NCBI GenBank assembly: GCA_020746105.1
Contig: CM036632.1
Span: forward strand, 5,890,001 to 5,954,000
Source of the DNA: Trogon surrucura
Lineage: Eukaryota; Chordata; Aves; Trogoniformes; Trogonidae
Direction of reading: 5' to 3'
Length of the DNA stretch: 64,000 nt
Shown here: positions 44,771-58,170 of the stretch, one piece after another
Layout of the letters: each line of letters starts with the position of its first letter
How positions within the stretch are numbered: the stretch's first letter is position 1
The notes under the pieces: generated by a model
What the model was told of the DNA's origin: nothing
Database searches by the model: none
The model's input: only the letters and a program-made list of their open reading frames with translations
Program-made: the position numbers and the translations under genes

Positions 44771-45349
44771 AATAACAACCATTTTTCTCAGATTTCCTTT
44801 CAGGCCCTGAAATTGGTTGTCTTAGAGGAATCTCCTCGCTGGTGAGAGATCTTTGTTGGATGTGGTCGTGCCCTTGCACCTTCAGAGCTGTCCAGCTACA
44901 AAGAACATATGTCCTCCCCCACAGGGGAGATGGCTATCCCCAAAAAACCTGTGGAATGTACAAGCCTCTTTGCATCCCACCTTCCCTGTGGATAGAGAGA
45001 CGCCTGTGTGAGAAGAGGAGCTTGTCCTCAAGACAGAGTTTATATGGTCACCACATGGATGCCAAATCATAAAAAGAGAGGTAATGAGCTTCTCTGAGGG
45101 ACACTTTAGGGTTTGAGGGCTTTTTGTGGTACTGCAGGGCTGTCTTTAATGTTGTTTGCTCTGCTCCTGGCGGTAAAGGGGCTGCCTTTTTGCCCTTATC
45201 CCATACAGCTGCACTACTGGCATTGGGATTTGGTCATCCATTGTTGGGGTTTGCTTTTGTCATTCCTTTAATAAATATAAAAATACCCACTAAAAAATTC
45301 CATTCTATTTTTATTTCATTCCAATTAGAAAAACAAACTAGAAACTACA
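44771..45349. other. Intergenic sequence, nothing recognisable
   Basis: Ordinary composition. AT-rich from about 45260. Confidence 0.5.
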
Positions 45350-45560
45350 CTTAATATTAAAAACACCAACTCAAGATTCAAAGCAAGCAACTTAAAAATA
45401 AATAAATACGTAATGGAAAAAAAATCATTAAATAACACATGAATAACAAGTAATGGGATTTTAATCTTCTTGCTAGGAGAGGCTACTTCTTCAGCACTAA
45501 AGGTGACTCACAAGCAGCATTACTCTGGGAAAGTTAAAAGTGATAATTTGATACGACTCA
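45350..45560. other. AT-rich, A-biased stretch
   Basis: ACTTAATATTAAAAACACC, AAATAAATAAATACGTAATG and ATTAAATAACACATG words. It approaches low complexity, so a regulatory role is not favoured over a decayed A-rich tail. Confidence 0.45.
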
Positions 45561-47819
45561 AGGATTGTGTAGGACTTAAAGAGGAATAAAATAGCCTTGC
45601 AGGGGGCTCTCCTTCCTCTGTCTCTTTGTGATGAATGAAACTGGAAGACCTGATCAATTCAGAGCTGCTGAAAAATAGAACACAATCACATCTTCATGAG
45701 CACTTCATGAGGCTGGAAATCACTGCCGCACGATGCCACGACAGCTTAAAGCTGAATGGAGTTCGAAAGGAAGTTCAGCATTTTTATGGATAACTATATC
45801 TGGAGTTGTAAGAGTTATTATTTTAAAATATATAAATCAAACAAAATAACAACATGCTGTGAAGACGTCTGGAGAGCATCTCTGGGTGCCTGCACGAGGG
45901 CTTGGTGAACTATCAAAATTAAGAAGAGACTTCCTGCGGTGGTGAGTTACTCCCAAAGGGTTTCTTGCACCAGCTCCTGCTGCTTCCAGGGGTGGAGCTG
46001 AGATGGGGCCTGAGAGCTCTGGGGCATCTGGACATGGAGCTGTTGTGTCCAGACTTTGTACTTGAGCGGTGTGTTTCTGTGGAGACATCCAGAAAGAGGT
46101 GGACATAGGAAAAGAGAAGAATAAATCAGAGAAGGAAAAGATTGGTTTTATGGTGGCAGTGGGAAAGCCAGAGGGGAGGAAGATCTGAAAGAAGGAAGGA
46201 AGAGAATTAGAAAGAAGAATTTATTTCTACAGGTAGTCAGAAGTTTTCAGATGCCAGTTCTAGCAGATGAGAACATCTCACTGAAACTCAATGGCAGTTA
46301 CTTGGGGTATGACTTTTGCAATATAGCAAACAAAGCAGAGAAATTGATTCTTTTGATTAGAGTAAATTTGTGTTTGGTGCTGGGATGGTGGATGAGCTAA
46401 GAAACAAGAAACAGACAAACATAAGCTGTGAAGAAGGGGTGCAGGAAATAAGATGAAGAGCACTTAGGGGGACTGATCAAACTGTGTGTGGAGGATGTTT
46501 TTCACATTTGGTTGTCATCTCTCTTAGACTAAAAAGTTGTGAAAAACAGTGTGTTTCCTTTGAGGGCAGAGGGGATGGGCAGGCGGGGCAGGAGCCAGGA
46601 CCTCACAGCACCCCGGTGCCTTCCCCTCCTTGTGGTTAGTCATTGCCAGGGATGTAATTTAAGGATGAACTTGTCCTTTCTCCCTTGATTTTCACTGGTT
46701 TCATTGTCTGCACTTCCACCATTCCATCTGCCTATGGTGCCTCGTTTCCCAGGTCAGGCGGAGGCGAACACCGTTCCATGGCCAGAGCACGGAGGGGAAG
46801 GAAGCCTTGTCTGTGTGTAAGCTTTGAGATAGAGAGAGGGCTGTGAATTGGTGTTTAACATGGGGTTGCATTTTAATATTTCTTCAGCCTGCCTTGCTTC
46901 ACCCTCCCGTAACCTCCACCATCCCTCCTTTTCCCACTTAGAAATTCTGTTTCTTTATACCCATGGCTTTTGCGGGAGCCCACCACACTCTCACGTGGGG
47001 TCAGCTCTGTCACCATCACGGCCAAGAGGATAACAGGGGCTTCGAGATGTCCCTTGGTTGGAGATCTGGGCATGGGGTGGCTCAAGACACCAGGGCTCCC
47101 TGTCTCTCTCTCTCAGGCAGAATCCTTGAGGCTGGCTCACGCAGTTTGGGCAGCAGCACTGAGTGCAGGACAGGGTGCTATGGATCGGGGTGCAGGAGAG
47201 GGGTGCTGGGCCACCCCTCCGGTGAGCAGCCAGGTGTGTGCCCCTCTCCTTATGTGGTAGAGGATGGGGCAGGCTTGGTCAGAGGTACAGCTGCCCAGCT
47301 TCAGATCAGTGTTTATTTTCCAGCTGAAAGGAAGCCTGTGATCCCAGAGCCCTCCTGTGTTTAGCCAGACCTCTCATTCACTTGCAGAGGAAACCCATGT
47401 CAGCCGCTCCCCTTTGTCTCCCCTGAGCTATTGCTTTGAATCTGAAAGGATTGGGTGCAGATTTCAAGGGATGTTCAGACAAAGGCTGTTTGAACAGCAC
47501 TTGTGTAAATAATCCATGAAAAACTCTTTGAATAACCTCAATGAAATTTTCTCTGAATTTGCCATTCTTTTTCTCCAGCGGCAGAAAGAAGTGGAAGTCA
47601 AGGAAGGGAGGAGAGTAGGAAGAAGGGAGGGAGAGAGGGAGGAGGGGGGTAGGAGAAAGACCGACACTTTTTTCTCTCTGCCAACTTCTCTGAATGCCAA
47701 GAAGTAGCTTGGCTCAGAAAAAAATCTTTGTTATTTTCACAGCTTTAGGAATAACCTCATACGGGACCTCTGTGTCCTCAAACTTCTCCGTACATTAAAT
47801 GTAAGGGGATACCCTTGTA
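45561..47819. other. Intergenic sequence with a GGGA-rich patch
   Basis: Purine-rich at 46110-46215. (GGGA/GGAA)-like simple sequence at about 47604-47657. No gene or interspersed repeat recognised. Confidence 0.5.
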
Positions 47820-48080
47820 TTTAACACCGCAAGGGTAATGTCGAGCCAGTTAATTATTAGCCGTATGGTTTAATGTTCACTTGCTGTACATATGTACGAA
47901 ACAATTCCCCTTTAGCATGTCGTTTAGTTTGCATTAAAATGGAGATAATTGTTTTGATGCCAAATGGTCCCGTCCGTCCCCCCCTTCATTCCTCTTTATA
48001 CAATTTATACAAATTACATCCTTCAACAACAGGGACAAAAAGTCCTTTGATTTCTTTTCTTTTGAAGATACCCAAATTGA
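47820..48080. promoter_or_regulatory. Candidate enhancer block
   Basis: It contains CAGTTAATTATTAGCC, GGTTTAATG, a perfect 12-bp palindrome GTACATATGTAC (47886-47897), TTTGCATTAAAATG, GAGATAATTG and ACAAATTACATCC. Sharp boundary with GC-rich DNA at about 48080. Confidence 0.4.
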
Positions 48081-49039
48081 ATCCCGTGCTGCGGCTGGGG
48101 ACACCTCAGACCAGGCTGGGCGAAGCGGGATTTGTCCCAGGACATGCCGGGATCAGGGGGGGGTGGGTGGGGAGGAGACCTCTGGTGTCACTTGCAAAGC
48201 CCCCCAGGATGGGGCTGGGGAGGATGCACGTGCCTAGGAAAGGGACTTTGGGGGCTCTTTGATTTTTAGGGAGCTGGTTCAGTGGATGTCCAGGAGATGG
48301 AGCAGTGTTTCTGTGGCCTCTGCCGCCGGTGCCCCTAACGAGCCAGTCTGTCTGAACTCGGAATGAATTTTGTTCCCTTTTCATCACTCTCTGATGTCCA
48401 GCTGCTCCTGTCAACACCTTCTTATAGCATGTAATTCATCGCTCAGACTGACAGCTGGGGCCGTGGGCCTGGGACCAGCTCCTCCTGCCATCGGCTGCAC
48501 CCAGAGAGGGTCCCTGGCCAGAGCAAGGGGTTCCCTCGCCCCCTCCCCGCACCTGAGGCTCACCAACTCTCCAAAGGATTCCCCAGACAAAACCGGGAGC
48601 AGCCCGGCTCCCCGTCCCCCTCCCGCTCTCACTGGGCAGCCACTGGTGGGGGCTTTGCAGGGGGGACATCTCCCAGTCCCCCTCCCCAGTGGGTGCTGCA
48701 GGAAGCTAATGAGAAGAGCAGGAGGCAGGGCTGTGAGGAGGGGAGGATGACAGGATGCGATGCCGGCTGCGCTGTGACCACCCCGTCCTTTTATTCCTGG
48801 GTTTTAGCTTATTTTGATGGCAGGTCAAAGCAGGAACAACCTTGTCCCTAGGATTACAGACTTGCATGTGAATAATGAATAGTGGCTCTCGCCCCACACC
48901 ATCCCAAAGGCTCATCTACAAGGAGACACTTGGTATCACCACTGTGCACAAAACCATGTGGATTCTTTTTTTCACTAAGCCCCCTACCCAAATGCCCTCT
49001 TCCCTGCAGTCTACCAGCCAGTTTCTAACAATTATCCTT
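48081..49039. other. GC-rich intergenic sequence
   Basis: G-rich then C-rich stretches (48140-48240, 48440-48690) with scattered CpGs below island density. Open frames on both strands are compositional. Confidence 0.5.
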
Positions 49040-51534
49040 TAACTCGGCACTTCTGCCTTCAATTGTCCTCCTGTACCTTCCTGTCTTCCCATAATATATT
49101 CTATATTTCACCCGTTTCTTGTCCTCATTTATAATTCTTCTTTATTTTATTACTTTGCATAATTTCCTTTTAGGATTTGTCATAAAATAAATTCTGCCAC
49201 CTCTGCCTTCTCATTTCTGCTCTCAAGTGTCAGCATGCGGCTCTCCTGCAGCGCAGGTTTCTGACACCTTCTGAGTCCCTTTACTGGAGCTACCCCAACT
49301 CTGGACGATCTGGGGAGACATTGGAAGTGAATTCAGCTTAAGAAAATGCTTCCAAATAGATCCGCACCCTGAACAATATCTGAAGAGAAGACCATGAGTG
49401 TAAATTCAGGGTGAACCTCCAGCCAGTTGTTTTTTTTTTACTGTGGTGAAGTGCTGACACAGGCAGAATCATCATTGCATGATTGTCCAAAGCTGAGTTA
49501 AAAATACTGATGACTAAGTGAATGAAGAAACCGAGGAGAAAAAATGTTAACGTTCTGATGTCCAGTCCGTCATGGAAGGTAGGAAAGCACATGAGGATAC
49601 TGAGGCACAAAGCTCTAATCCAGATCCAAGCTATTTAGATTCTTGGCTCTCTTTGAAACCAACAGGAAGGGGGCATCTGGTATTTTTGACCATTTGATTC
49701 ATCCATTCAAGGTCACAAGGGACAGTTGTAGAAAGGTGATAGGGAAACATGAATGCAAATCTTCTGTTATTCGTTACCAATCTGAACGTGTTAGATGAAA
49801 GCTGGCCCAGCATGAGGGAGAGCAAAACACTTGGATGAGCTGCTCTGTTGCAGTGCACACCAAGGAAAATAGAAACTATTTATGCAGAGTTGGAGTCCAA
49901 ATGCTGTTGTCTGCTGGTACATCTGCTGGAGGAGAAGGTGCACCTACCACAACCATTGAGCCCATTAAGGGGAAACTACAGGAATCCTGAACTGTGAATG
50001 GTCCTTGCTGCCCAGGCACAGGGAGCTGCCAGAAAATGAGCTTATGATGAGATTCCTGTACCCTTTGCAAGAGGAGAGCACCCAGGAAGGACCAGGTCTA
50101 TGAAAAGCAAAAATGAGACATGAAGCGGGAGGAAGTTACATTCAGTAGAGGTAAAAGATGATTAAATCCCAGCCCTGGTAATGTGGCCCCACTCCTTGAA
50201 AGCACCTTCTCCCCTGCAGATGCAAAGAGATTCTATTCCAGCACACGCTTGGAGCAAAGTTTGTGGCCGTTCCTGGAGGTGGCTTTGCAGGGAACCAGGA
50301 TTCTGTGGTTCTTCTCATTTTTAAGTGACAGAGTCCTGATAAGAGAATATAGAAACAAATGCAAGCACCCTCTCTGTGCCCAAGTTCTGCAGCGCATTCT
50401 ACAACTGCAGACGTCTTACCTGCTTTGGAAAGTTCGAAGTTGTGAAGCAATATGTTAAAGTTCACGAATCCTATTGAAGGCTCTTTTTGAATAAACCTGG
50501 GCCAAAAGATGGCTTTGTGTGTGAGAACCACACGGTCTTATTTTCCATTCCCTCAGCTTTTAAGATCCACTTGGATTTGAAGCTCAAAGTAAAACCCGTG
50601 AGAAAAAAACCTTGGGGGGATCAGATGGAAAATGTCCTCCTGGTTCCCTGTGCTGGAAGAAAACCACTGGTTTCATCTTCCTAATGCATTTTTGTTTGGT
50701 TGTGTGTTTTTTTCCTGGTATGGAGAAATCCCGGTGTGGTTTGGGTTTGCGAGAAGGATTTTCCCTTCATGTGCTGCCACAACAGCTGAGATCAGCTGAG
50801 GCACCCGAGTGAACAGATCCTAGATGTAATTGTCTGAGGGCTGGTGGCCAGGTTTTTTCAGAAGAGGGTCCGACTGGCCGCGTTTCAGTTCCACCTCTGC
50901 CTTGACAGAGCCTGTCTCCTTTAATCATTAGAGTTCAGTGCACGGCTTTCGCCTGGCACGAGTTGGAATTTCATTTGCTTTGGAGGAAGATTGCTTGTTT
51001 TGTTAGTTTAGGGCCTCTGGTTCCAGTTGTGTAAATTGGGACAAGCCGATCCCATTGGCTCCAAGGAGCCAGGAGAAGGCCAGTCTTCTATTCACTTTGG
51101 GAGTTTGGTTTTAAATCTTTAAAACACCATTCTTGTGTCTATAGAAACATTCCGGTCTCTATAATGGGGCACGTTTTACGACTGCAAACAAAATGAATGT
51201 GTGTTTTTCCCAAACTCCGGGCAGTCAACACAAACTCAGCACCATAAACTGAGTTTCCTGTGTAAACTGAGTTTTGAATTTATTCAAATGAAGGTGAATG
51301 TTGTGTTATTACAGCCTTGCAAAACTCCAGTTAATTTATGGTGGAATAAAATCCATTTTTTTAATGACTGTGACACTGCCAAAATCTTTGCAGATGCAGA
51401 AACAGCTTCACAGGAGAATTTCAATCTAACATCAACAGGAGATTTGGAAGATGAATTGTGCAAGGATCTCCTTCCTCCAAAGATGCTGCTTTGTTTTGCT
51501 TTTTAGCATTTGGCTTGGCTCTAATATTATCTGG
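49040..51534. other. Intergenic sequence, no supported gene
   Basis: T-rich, AT-rich stretch 49075-49200 (CATAATATATTC, TTTATTTTATTACTTTGCAT). T-run at about 49430. No repeats named. Open frames to 129 codons without domains. Confidence 0.5.
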
Positions 51535-51662
51535 TTTATGATGTTTTAATTATTGTTGCTTATTTATTATAATCATATTTTAATTGTTTGTGTAGTGCCT
51601 TGAGTGCCTTGGCAGGGGGGTGCATTATAAATTAAATTATTATTAAAAAGTTATTATTATGT
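51535..51662 (+). mobile_element. Ancient L2/CR1-like retroposon tail
   Basis: GTTTGTGTAGTGCCTTGAGT, GCCTTGGCAGGGGGGTGC, ATTATAAATTAAATTATTAT. This follows the pattern of vertebrate L2/CR1-group 3' ends, in which a CCGCCTTGAG-type word, a GGGCGGTATAAAT word and a short tandem tail occur in order. Only the last 60-80 bp are convincing. Confidence 0.45.
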
Positions 51663-52809
51663 ATACATACTCCAAACTGAGCTGGAGCAGGGAACACACT
51701 AAACTGCTTGGAATTAATTCCCCTCCTTTTCCTTTGTCTCCTCTCTGCTCAGGATAGTAGTTCAAAGGGTTGGAGAGAGAAAATGATGCTTCACTGCCTT
51801 CTCCTGCGGCTCAGCAAGACTAATGGAGCTCTGCTCTGGGCTCGCTGGGGGACCAGTGCTGTCTCCCTTGGGTGTCAAGGATGAAGTTGAGGAAAGAGTG
51901 TGCTCCATGGGCTAGGCAGGGCTTGGAGTTGTTTTTTAAAGCCCTTCTGCATCGCCCTCTCCCTGCTCCTGGAGGGCAGGTTGCTGGAAGAGGCTGGGAT
52001 ATATTTGCTGCATTACAACAGGATTTGCTGGTTCTTAATTTAAAAGGGAGACTGTCACGTGTGGTGTGTTTGGAGGGAAGGAGGGATCTGTCACCTCTGG
52101 TGGCCAGGTGAGGATGGCAGGGGCACCTGGCCCAGTTTGAGTCCCACTTCACTTCTTCTGACCTTTACGATTTGCTGCAGACATCACTGTGTCTGTTAGC
52201 AGGGTCCCTGCCCACGCAGATACCCCACCTGAGGAGTCCATGGCTCTCAAAATAACAGCTGATGTTTCAGCTCTCTGGTCCCAGCGCTGGTGCACAGGGT
52301 AGATGCTGTGACTCCTCTGTGTCTTGAGGCTGGTGATGGGGAGGCCAAAGGAAAACACCCTCACCCTGGCTCCATCCCAAGGCCAAGTAGGACCACTCTG
52401 GGACAAAGCTGGTTGAGAGACACATTTCCTCCATTTGCCTTTAGTTTATCTCCCTGCAGGTTTTCTCAGACCCCTCTGTTCCAACATGGTCTGTCCGTTG
52501 GTGTTGTAGCATGAGCACAGATGACCAACCTCTGGGACAACCTCTGTCGGTGGGACTAGAATCCAGCTTCGAGGTCACCAAGCACTCAGACCAACTGATC
52601 CCATCAAAACTCTTCCGCCAGCATGGAGACGAAGGATTTTACCCTCCCTCAGACCTCCTCACCACTTGCTTACATGCTGAGGTATGGATTATTCAGGTTC
52701 TCCATGGATAATCATCTTGCTGCTCCTCACAGGCATGCCGCAGGGATGCGAGAGGCAATCGGGTGTTACAGTGATGGGAGCCACACGAGTACCACTCATG
52801 GATTAGTGC
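51663..52809. other. Intergenic sequence, nothing recognisable
   Basis: Ordinary composition, short open frames only. Confidence 0.55.
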
Positions 52810-53060
52810 TAATGTGAAGGTCCCTGTTACATTAGCTGTCAGTTTGCTAACGAATGTTAAGAGACAGATGTCATATGAGCATCTCTACACTTTGGAGCTG
52901 GTGGCAAACTTCACACCTTCAGCTCTCCTAATAAGACAGTATTTCATCCTGCTCAAAATGCTTATTATAGCTAGTCTGATGGGTACTGGAAGATCTCATT
53001 ATTTATCTATATGCTTTATTTTGGATAGATAATATAAAAAATTACCTAGAAGGGCAGCAA
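52810..53060. promoter_or_regulatory. Candidate regulatory block
   Basis: It contains TACATTAGCTGTCAG, GCATCTCTACACTTTGG, CTCCTAATAAGACAG, GCTTATTATAGC, TCATTATTTATC and AGATAATATAAAAAATTACC. AT-rich, complex and repeat-free. Confidence 0.33.
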
Positions 53061-56000
53061 TTTATTCCTGCCATTTAGGAATGAAACTGTGATTTTAACT
53101 TGCTCCCATTTACAGACTCCTGAGTGAAGTCTTCCAGCAGAGGCACAGATCTTGCTTTATTCTATGGCCTGCTACAGACCTCTGTTCACAACGCATGGGA
53201 GTCTGGAGGCCACAAGAGCAGGAGAGGGAAATGGGTTTGGTGTCTCTGTAGGACTCCTAATGCCTTAATAAACCCACAGGGTTTCACTAACCGCTCTCCC
53301 ATGGTGGCATCAGACAGGGTCAGCAAAAATAGTTGTTCCTGCAGATGTTTGATGTCAGTCCTAAGAGAAGTCACATTTTCTGTCTCCTCTGTTCATCCTG
53401 CTTCACCAGAGCTGCATGCCAGGCACCTTCTCTCTCCCTGACACGCATCCATTTATCGGTCCTGCTTTGGACTCTGCTCTTCAGCCTTTGCTTTTCCCAC
53501 CCCTCTCTGGCACATCCCTGGAGACCTCCAGCCGGGGCTCAGCTGTTGCCCTTCTCCATATGCTCTAAAGATCTTCCTTGGGCCCTTTCTGCCTGGCTGT
53601 GATGGGAAGGGAGCTGTAATTCCCTCTACTGACCCATCCTCCGGCTAAGCCCTGGTAATCCTGCACCCAGGGGCCGTTTAGCCCTGTCTGCCTGGTTTGC
53701 AGCTCTGCCACTGACGGGTCCTAATTTGATGTCATGCCGAGAGAGGACCGGGAGACAGGGCAGGACTCCCGAGGGTTGGGGTCTGCTTCTGATTTTACTC
53801 TCATGCAAAGAGTGAGCTCAGTGAGCCCCTTTCTCTCCAGTCCTCACTGCAGAGGTGAAAAAAAGGCTGAAGGAGGGTATTAGTTAAAGCTAAGCACCCT
53901 CCAGCTGTGTTGTTACTTTACTTTTGCTCTCCTCTGCCTGGTATCCAAGCTTAACATTTTCATTTTATTGTGTTCATTGCTGTTCATCACTAAACTGATG
54001 CTGTTTTGGCATAAAGACTTTGAGCTCCTCTGACTTTCTGAGTCTGTGATAGTACAAGTAGTCCTGTACTTGGAAAAAGTTATCTTTAGACTCTCTAGAC
54101 CACATATTATCCTACATAATACGTATTTTTTTTTATCTTCTGTGGCTGGTAAAGCCTTGTCCTGTCTAGGGAGAATATTTGAGTGTGTTTGGCTCTTCAG
54201 CACGATGCTTATTCCCTTTCCTGCCCTCTGCACCCAGCCTTGCTATCGCTTCTGCTGATGCAGACAGGGGATCACGCCTCTCCCTCCACTTTTAGGGCCG
54301 TATATGGCACCAGTTATCACTGCCTCAGGACTGGGAGATTCAAAGGTTGCACAGCTCCCTGCAGAGTTGTACACAGGCTTTGTGGTGAGGAGTGCTGCTG
54401 GTGCCACTTGGGTGCTGGGTGTCACTTCTGCTTGAGCTTCTGGCGATGGAGTAACAAGCCCCAAATCTCTCTCTGCTTGGGAAGGACAATTCTGGAAAAC
54501 TCTTAGGTTTGTTACCAAAAGGCAATACCAGAATGGCTGTTTTCTTCTTTCTCTAAGGAGCTTACATAAGAAGTCTCAGGCTGGGCAAATTACACCCACT
54601 CTCTCATCCGTCTTATCCACCATCCTCTTATGGGGTAACAAAAAGGAAAAAGTGTTCTTTTCCAGGAGGTTTGTCTTGGGTCAGGAGGGCATAAGGAGAC
54701 AAACACACACACCCCTCTCACATGCTGGTTGTAGTGGATGTAGCCATGGGATATGCGTAATATGACTGCCCCATGATAAACCACACTTACGGTTGGGTCC
54801 ATTCTTCCCACTAATCCACCTCCAGCGGGACTTCTCCTAACGCCACAGACCCCTGCATGCTTCGGAGGGTGGTCTTCTTGAAAGTGAAACCAAACCAACA
54901 ACCTGCCACCTGTCTGGGGGTTGAATTCCTCTGCCAGAAACAAAGACTTGCTACCCTGGTTCGTTCCCTTGCCCACAGCCCAGCACGCACTATTCACCCT
55001 CATGCCTTTCTGCTGAGCCCTGCCGTGCTGGGGAGTCCACCTCCCACATACCATCAGGACTTAAACCTGGAGATTTACACCCCCAACCCTTTCCACGGAG
55101 TTCTCCTGGATTTATAAGAGGGCAGGATTTGACCTGCAGAGTTTAACAATGGTTGTTAACCTCAGCTGTGATCAAATTAGGCTGGAGCGCAAACCGGCTG
55201 TTTTATCGGGAGCTAAGTTGCAACCTGCCTGGAAAATAACATGCATTCTCCCTCTTGCATTAACGTATCTTTTTCCAATGAGTTGGGATAAGTCCTGACT
55301 GTGTCTGTGCTGGGGAGGGATCAGCAGGATAACAGGAGTTTCTGACCCAGATGGGCTCCATCCTTTTCTATTATCTAGCTGGAGCCAGAACAGCTTTTAA
55401 CTGAGAGCAAACGTTTTTAGTCCCTCTCCATGCTGCCACTCTTCAAGTATGTTTGAAGGTGTTTTCCCTGATGCTTGATGTGTTTGTAACATGTTTTAGC
55501 TTCAATGTGACTAAATGCTTGGCTCTTGCAGGTCTGCAGCACAGCTTCTCGTTTGACTGGCTGAAAATCAGATCTATATGTGCATTTATATACTGGAGCT
55601 GGGCTACAATCCAGCCAGCTAGTTCATTCCCTGTGTAGACATGTCCTTAGTGGATATCTTTCTAGACAAGAAAACTCTTGTGGTTGAGGTGCTAAAAATA
55701 ACAAATATGTCTTCATGCCTTGAGTAACATGGGCCATGGACGGGCACAGCCTGGCTTTTAAAGGGTTAAGGAGGCTGTGTCCTTGGTGACATGCAATTTA
55801 TGATCTTGTGAATCCTTTTTTAATTATTTTGCTGTGACAGAGGTGGAAATATCCAACTTCAAACGACTGGCTTTATTGATATGCTGCTATTTGTGCCTCT
55901 GTGGAGGAACAATCCCATAAAAGCAATAAATTAGAAAAACCCCTTTTCTCATCAGAGAGAGAGATACTTTCTGGCTGGGAGCGAGAGACCTGGTGCAAAG

Positions 56001-57794
56001 GCATTTCAGCTCCACGAAGGGGCTCCCTGTGATCTGCAGTGAAAAGCCCTTTCTTGCGAACCAGGCACATTTATGGTGCACCCACCTACTCAGCTGCAGG
56101 GTCCCCTCCGAGCCGGGCCAGGTTCATCGCAGGGTGATGGAGGTTGGGAACGGAGGAGGAATTTTTGTCTGCATTCACGGACGTTGGCTTAACAGCTGCA
56201 CAATGTTTATGGCCTTGTGGCTGTTCATATTGGTTAGTTATTCGCCATATTCGCACTGAGAGCATGATCAGAAAACACATTTTAGGACAGAAAAAGGGAT
56301 TTTAAAGTACAATTAACTAATGCTGTTGGAGATGAGCTGGTTGAGGCCAAAATGGCAGTGTTTATTTGCAGACACGAATGACCGGTTTTCACCACAGAGA
56401 ATGTAACAAAATTCATCTCATGAATCCAGATGAAAGCAAATATGACATTGTATACTTTTTTTAAGTGTAAATAGTTACCGTTAACAAAGATGTACAGGCC
56501 TGGCCACCAGAGTACCCAGGCTCAGCCATACAAACACCAGCAGTTATGAAATAATTTGTGCTTCCAGCTGCATTTGGCAGCTGGAGCTGGGCCGGAGCTG
56601 AGCTGGGCTCTGCCAGCATGCGTGGGGTGAGCATCGTGTAGAGTCTGACCCATCTATGGCATGAGAGCAAGCCTCTTCCCCTCTCTTTAGAGAGACATGA
56701 AGCAGAAGACAGGTGGAGACTGACCCTGTGGTCCCAGGGACATCCACTGCCCCGATCGCAGGAGCCCCTGCAGGCACAAAAGCCTCTCCAGCCTTGCAGG
56801 AAGTCTGCAAAGGTGTCTCAGTTCTGTTCCATTGATGACCCACCCAAATGAACAAGGACTGAGCTTCTTGGCTGCTTCTTTTTGTCATATATGTTACCTG
56901 GTGTAAGATGGTCAGAGGTGCTCAAGGGACTGGGATCCATCGCACATGTTTATCGTATGGGCGGGTGGCAAAGTCCAGTTCTGATCCATACTGGGGGCTT
57001 TAGGACTAGTGCAAGAGTGTGGACAGGGCAGTAAGAGCAAAGAAGTGAAGATGGCTGGAATCAGTGTCCAGCACAAAGCTATTAGTGTACTCACACTATC
57101 CTCGTGGTGAAGTCATGTAGATTATCCCAAATCTTCAATGGCTACTAGTCCTGAGGAGCGTTACAGGTCTGGAAGCTGAAGGCCTCTTGGGTTCAGCAGA
57201 GGGTCTAGTGCCTCTCCATCAGTACATCCCATCCCATCGAAACCCCTTCTTAGGGTGGAAGGGGTTTTATCTGTGTTGGTACACACCTCAGCTTCTCCCT
57301 CGTGGATGAAGTGAGACTGTCAGTCGAGGCCAATAACAAACACACTAGAAGTCAACACCATGAGGGAACTGTGAAGTTTTGGAAAAACTGATTACGTGTT
57401 CGTTCTGGTCAAAGCTCCTGTCTGTAACTACAGCTACGGTCTCCTCAGTACCAGCCTCAGAAGAAGAGGGAGACTTCACCAGGGCTGAGCTTACACACTT
57501 CTAACAAGTCAAGCATCAGCCTCAAGTCTCTTCTTTATCAAAGAGGAGACAACAGTGTACCCTGAGCTGGAACCTGCTGTTTGGTTTTGTTAGGGGAATC
57601 TGTGAAGTATCTGTTGTTCTTGTACCAGTGGAAATTTTGATCATACCCAAGACCTCCACTCATTTCGGAGGCTGTCCTTTGGTAACAACTTTTGCTGGGA
57701 CCCAACCTGGCCCAGGTCTGAACTGAATGACCTCCACATAAAATTGCTCTAAATGCCATCATTATCCCCTGGAAGCACCCAAAAAGCAGAAGGT
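53061..57794. other. Intergenic sequence, no supported gene
   Basis: Pyrimidine-rich at 53390-53570. T-run near 54127-54134. At 56210-56470 AT-rich words (GGTTAGTTATTCGCCATATT, CAATTAACTAATG) hint at a weak regulatory block. A word near 57140 (ATGGCTACTAGTC) resembles part of old CR1 but is isolated. Confidence 0.5.
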
Positions 57795-58170
57795 AGGGCC
57801 TGATTCTTTTTTGCACCTGGCGTAAATCAGGGATGCCTTTGCTGAAATCCCAGGCACTTCACACACTCTAGAGGTGGCACAAGAGAAAGACGATTTAGTC
57901 TCTGAGTATTTACCTGCCGTTGATCTAATCCTGAGATGCTGCAGCAAATGGGATATTGCTTTTGACTTACACATACGTTGGATCAAGCCTACAGTGATTA
58001 ACATTCAACACCTGTGCTTCCATCAAGCTACTTTTCTGTAGTAATATCATTTATGCCGAAACTTCTTCTCCTTCGTTCACTGATCTTCAGGCTTATCTGC
58101 CTTAGCCTGGTGTAAATCCAGGGTAACCCTGTTCTTATTGGAGTTACTCCTGATCAGCACTGGTTTAAAT
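57795..58170. repeat. Fragments of an old amniote interspersed repeat
   Basis: GGGCCTGATTCTTTTTTGCA with GCGTAAATCAGGGATGCC near 57797-57840 is the first fragment. CCTGGTGTAAATCCAGGGTA and GGAGTTACTCCTGATCAGCA near 58108-58165 are the second. They recall a widespread amniote repeat with facing GTGTAAATCAGGAGTAACTC arms. The second fragment is itself an imperfect inverted repeat. I cannot give the family name with confidence. Confidence 0.4.

Noticed and set aside
57120-57210. Possible CR1 tail around ATGGCTACTAGTC
   Set aside because: A single short word is insufficient evidence.
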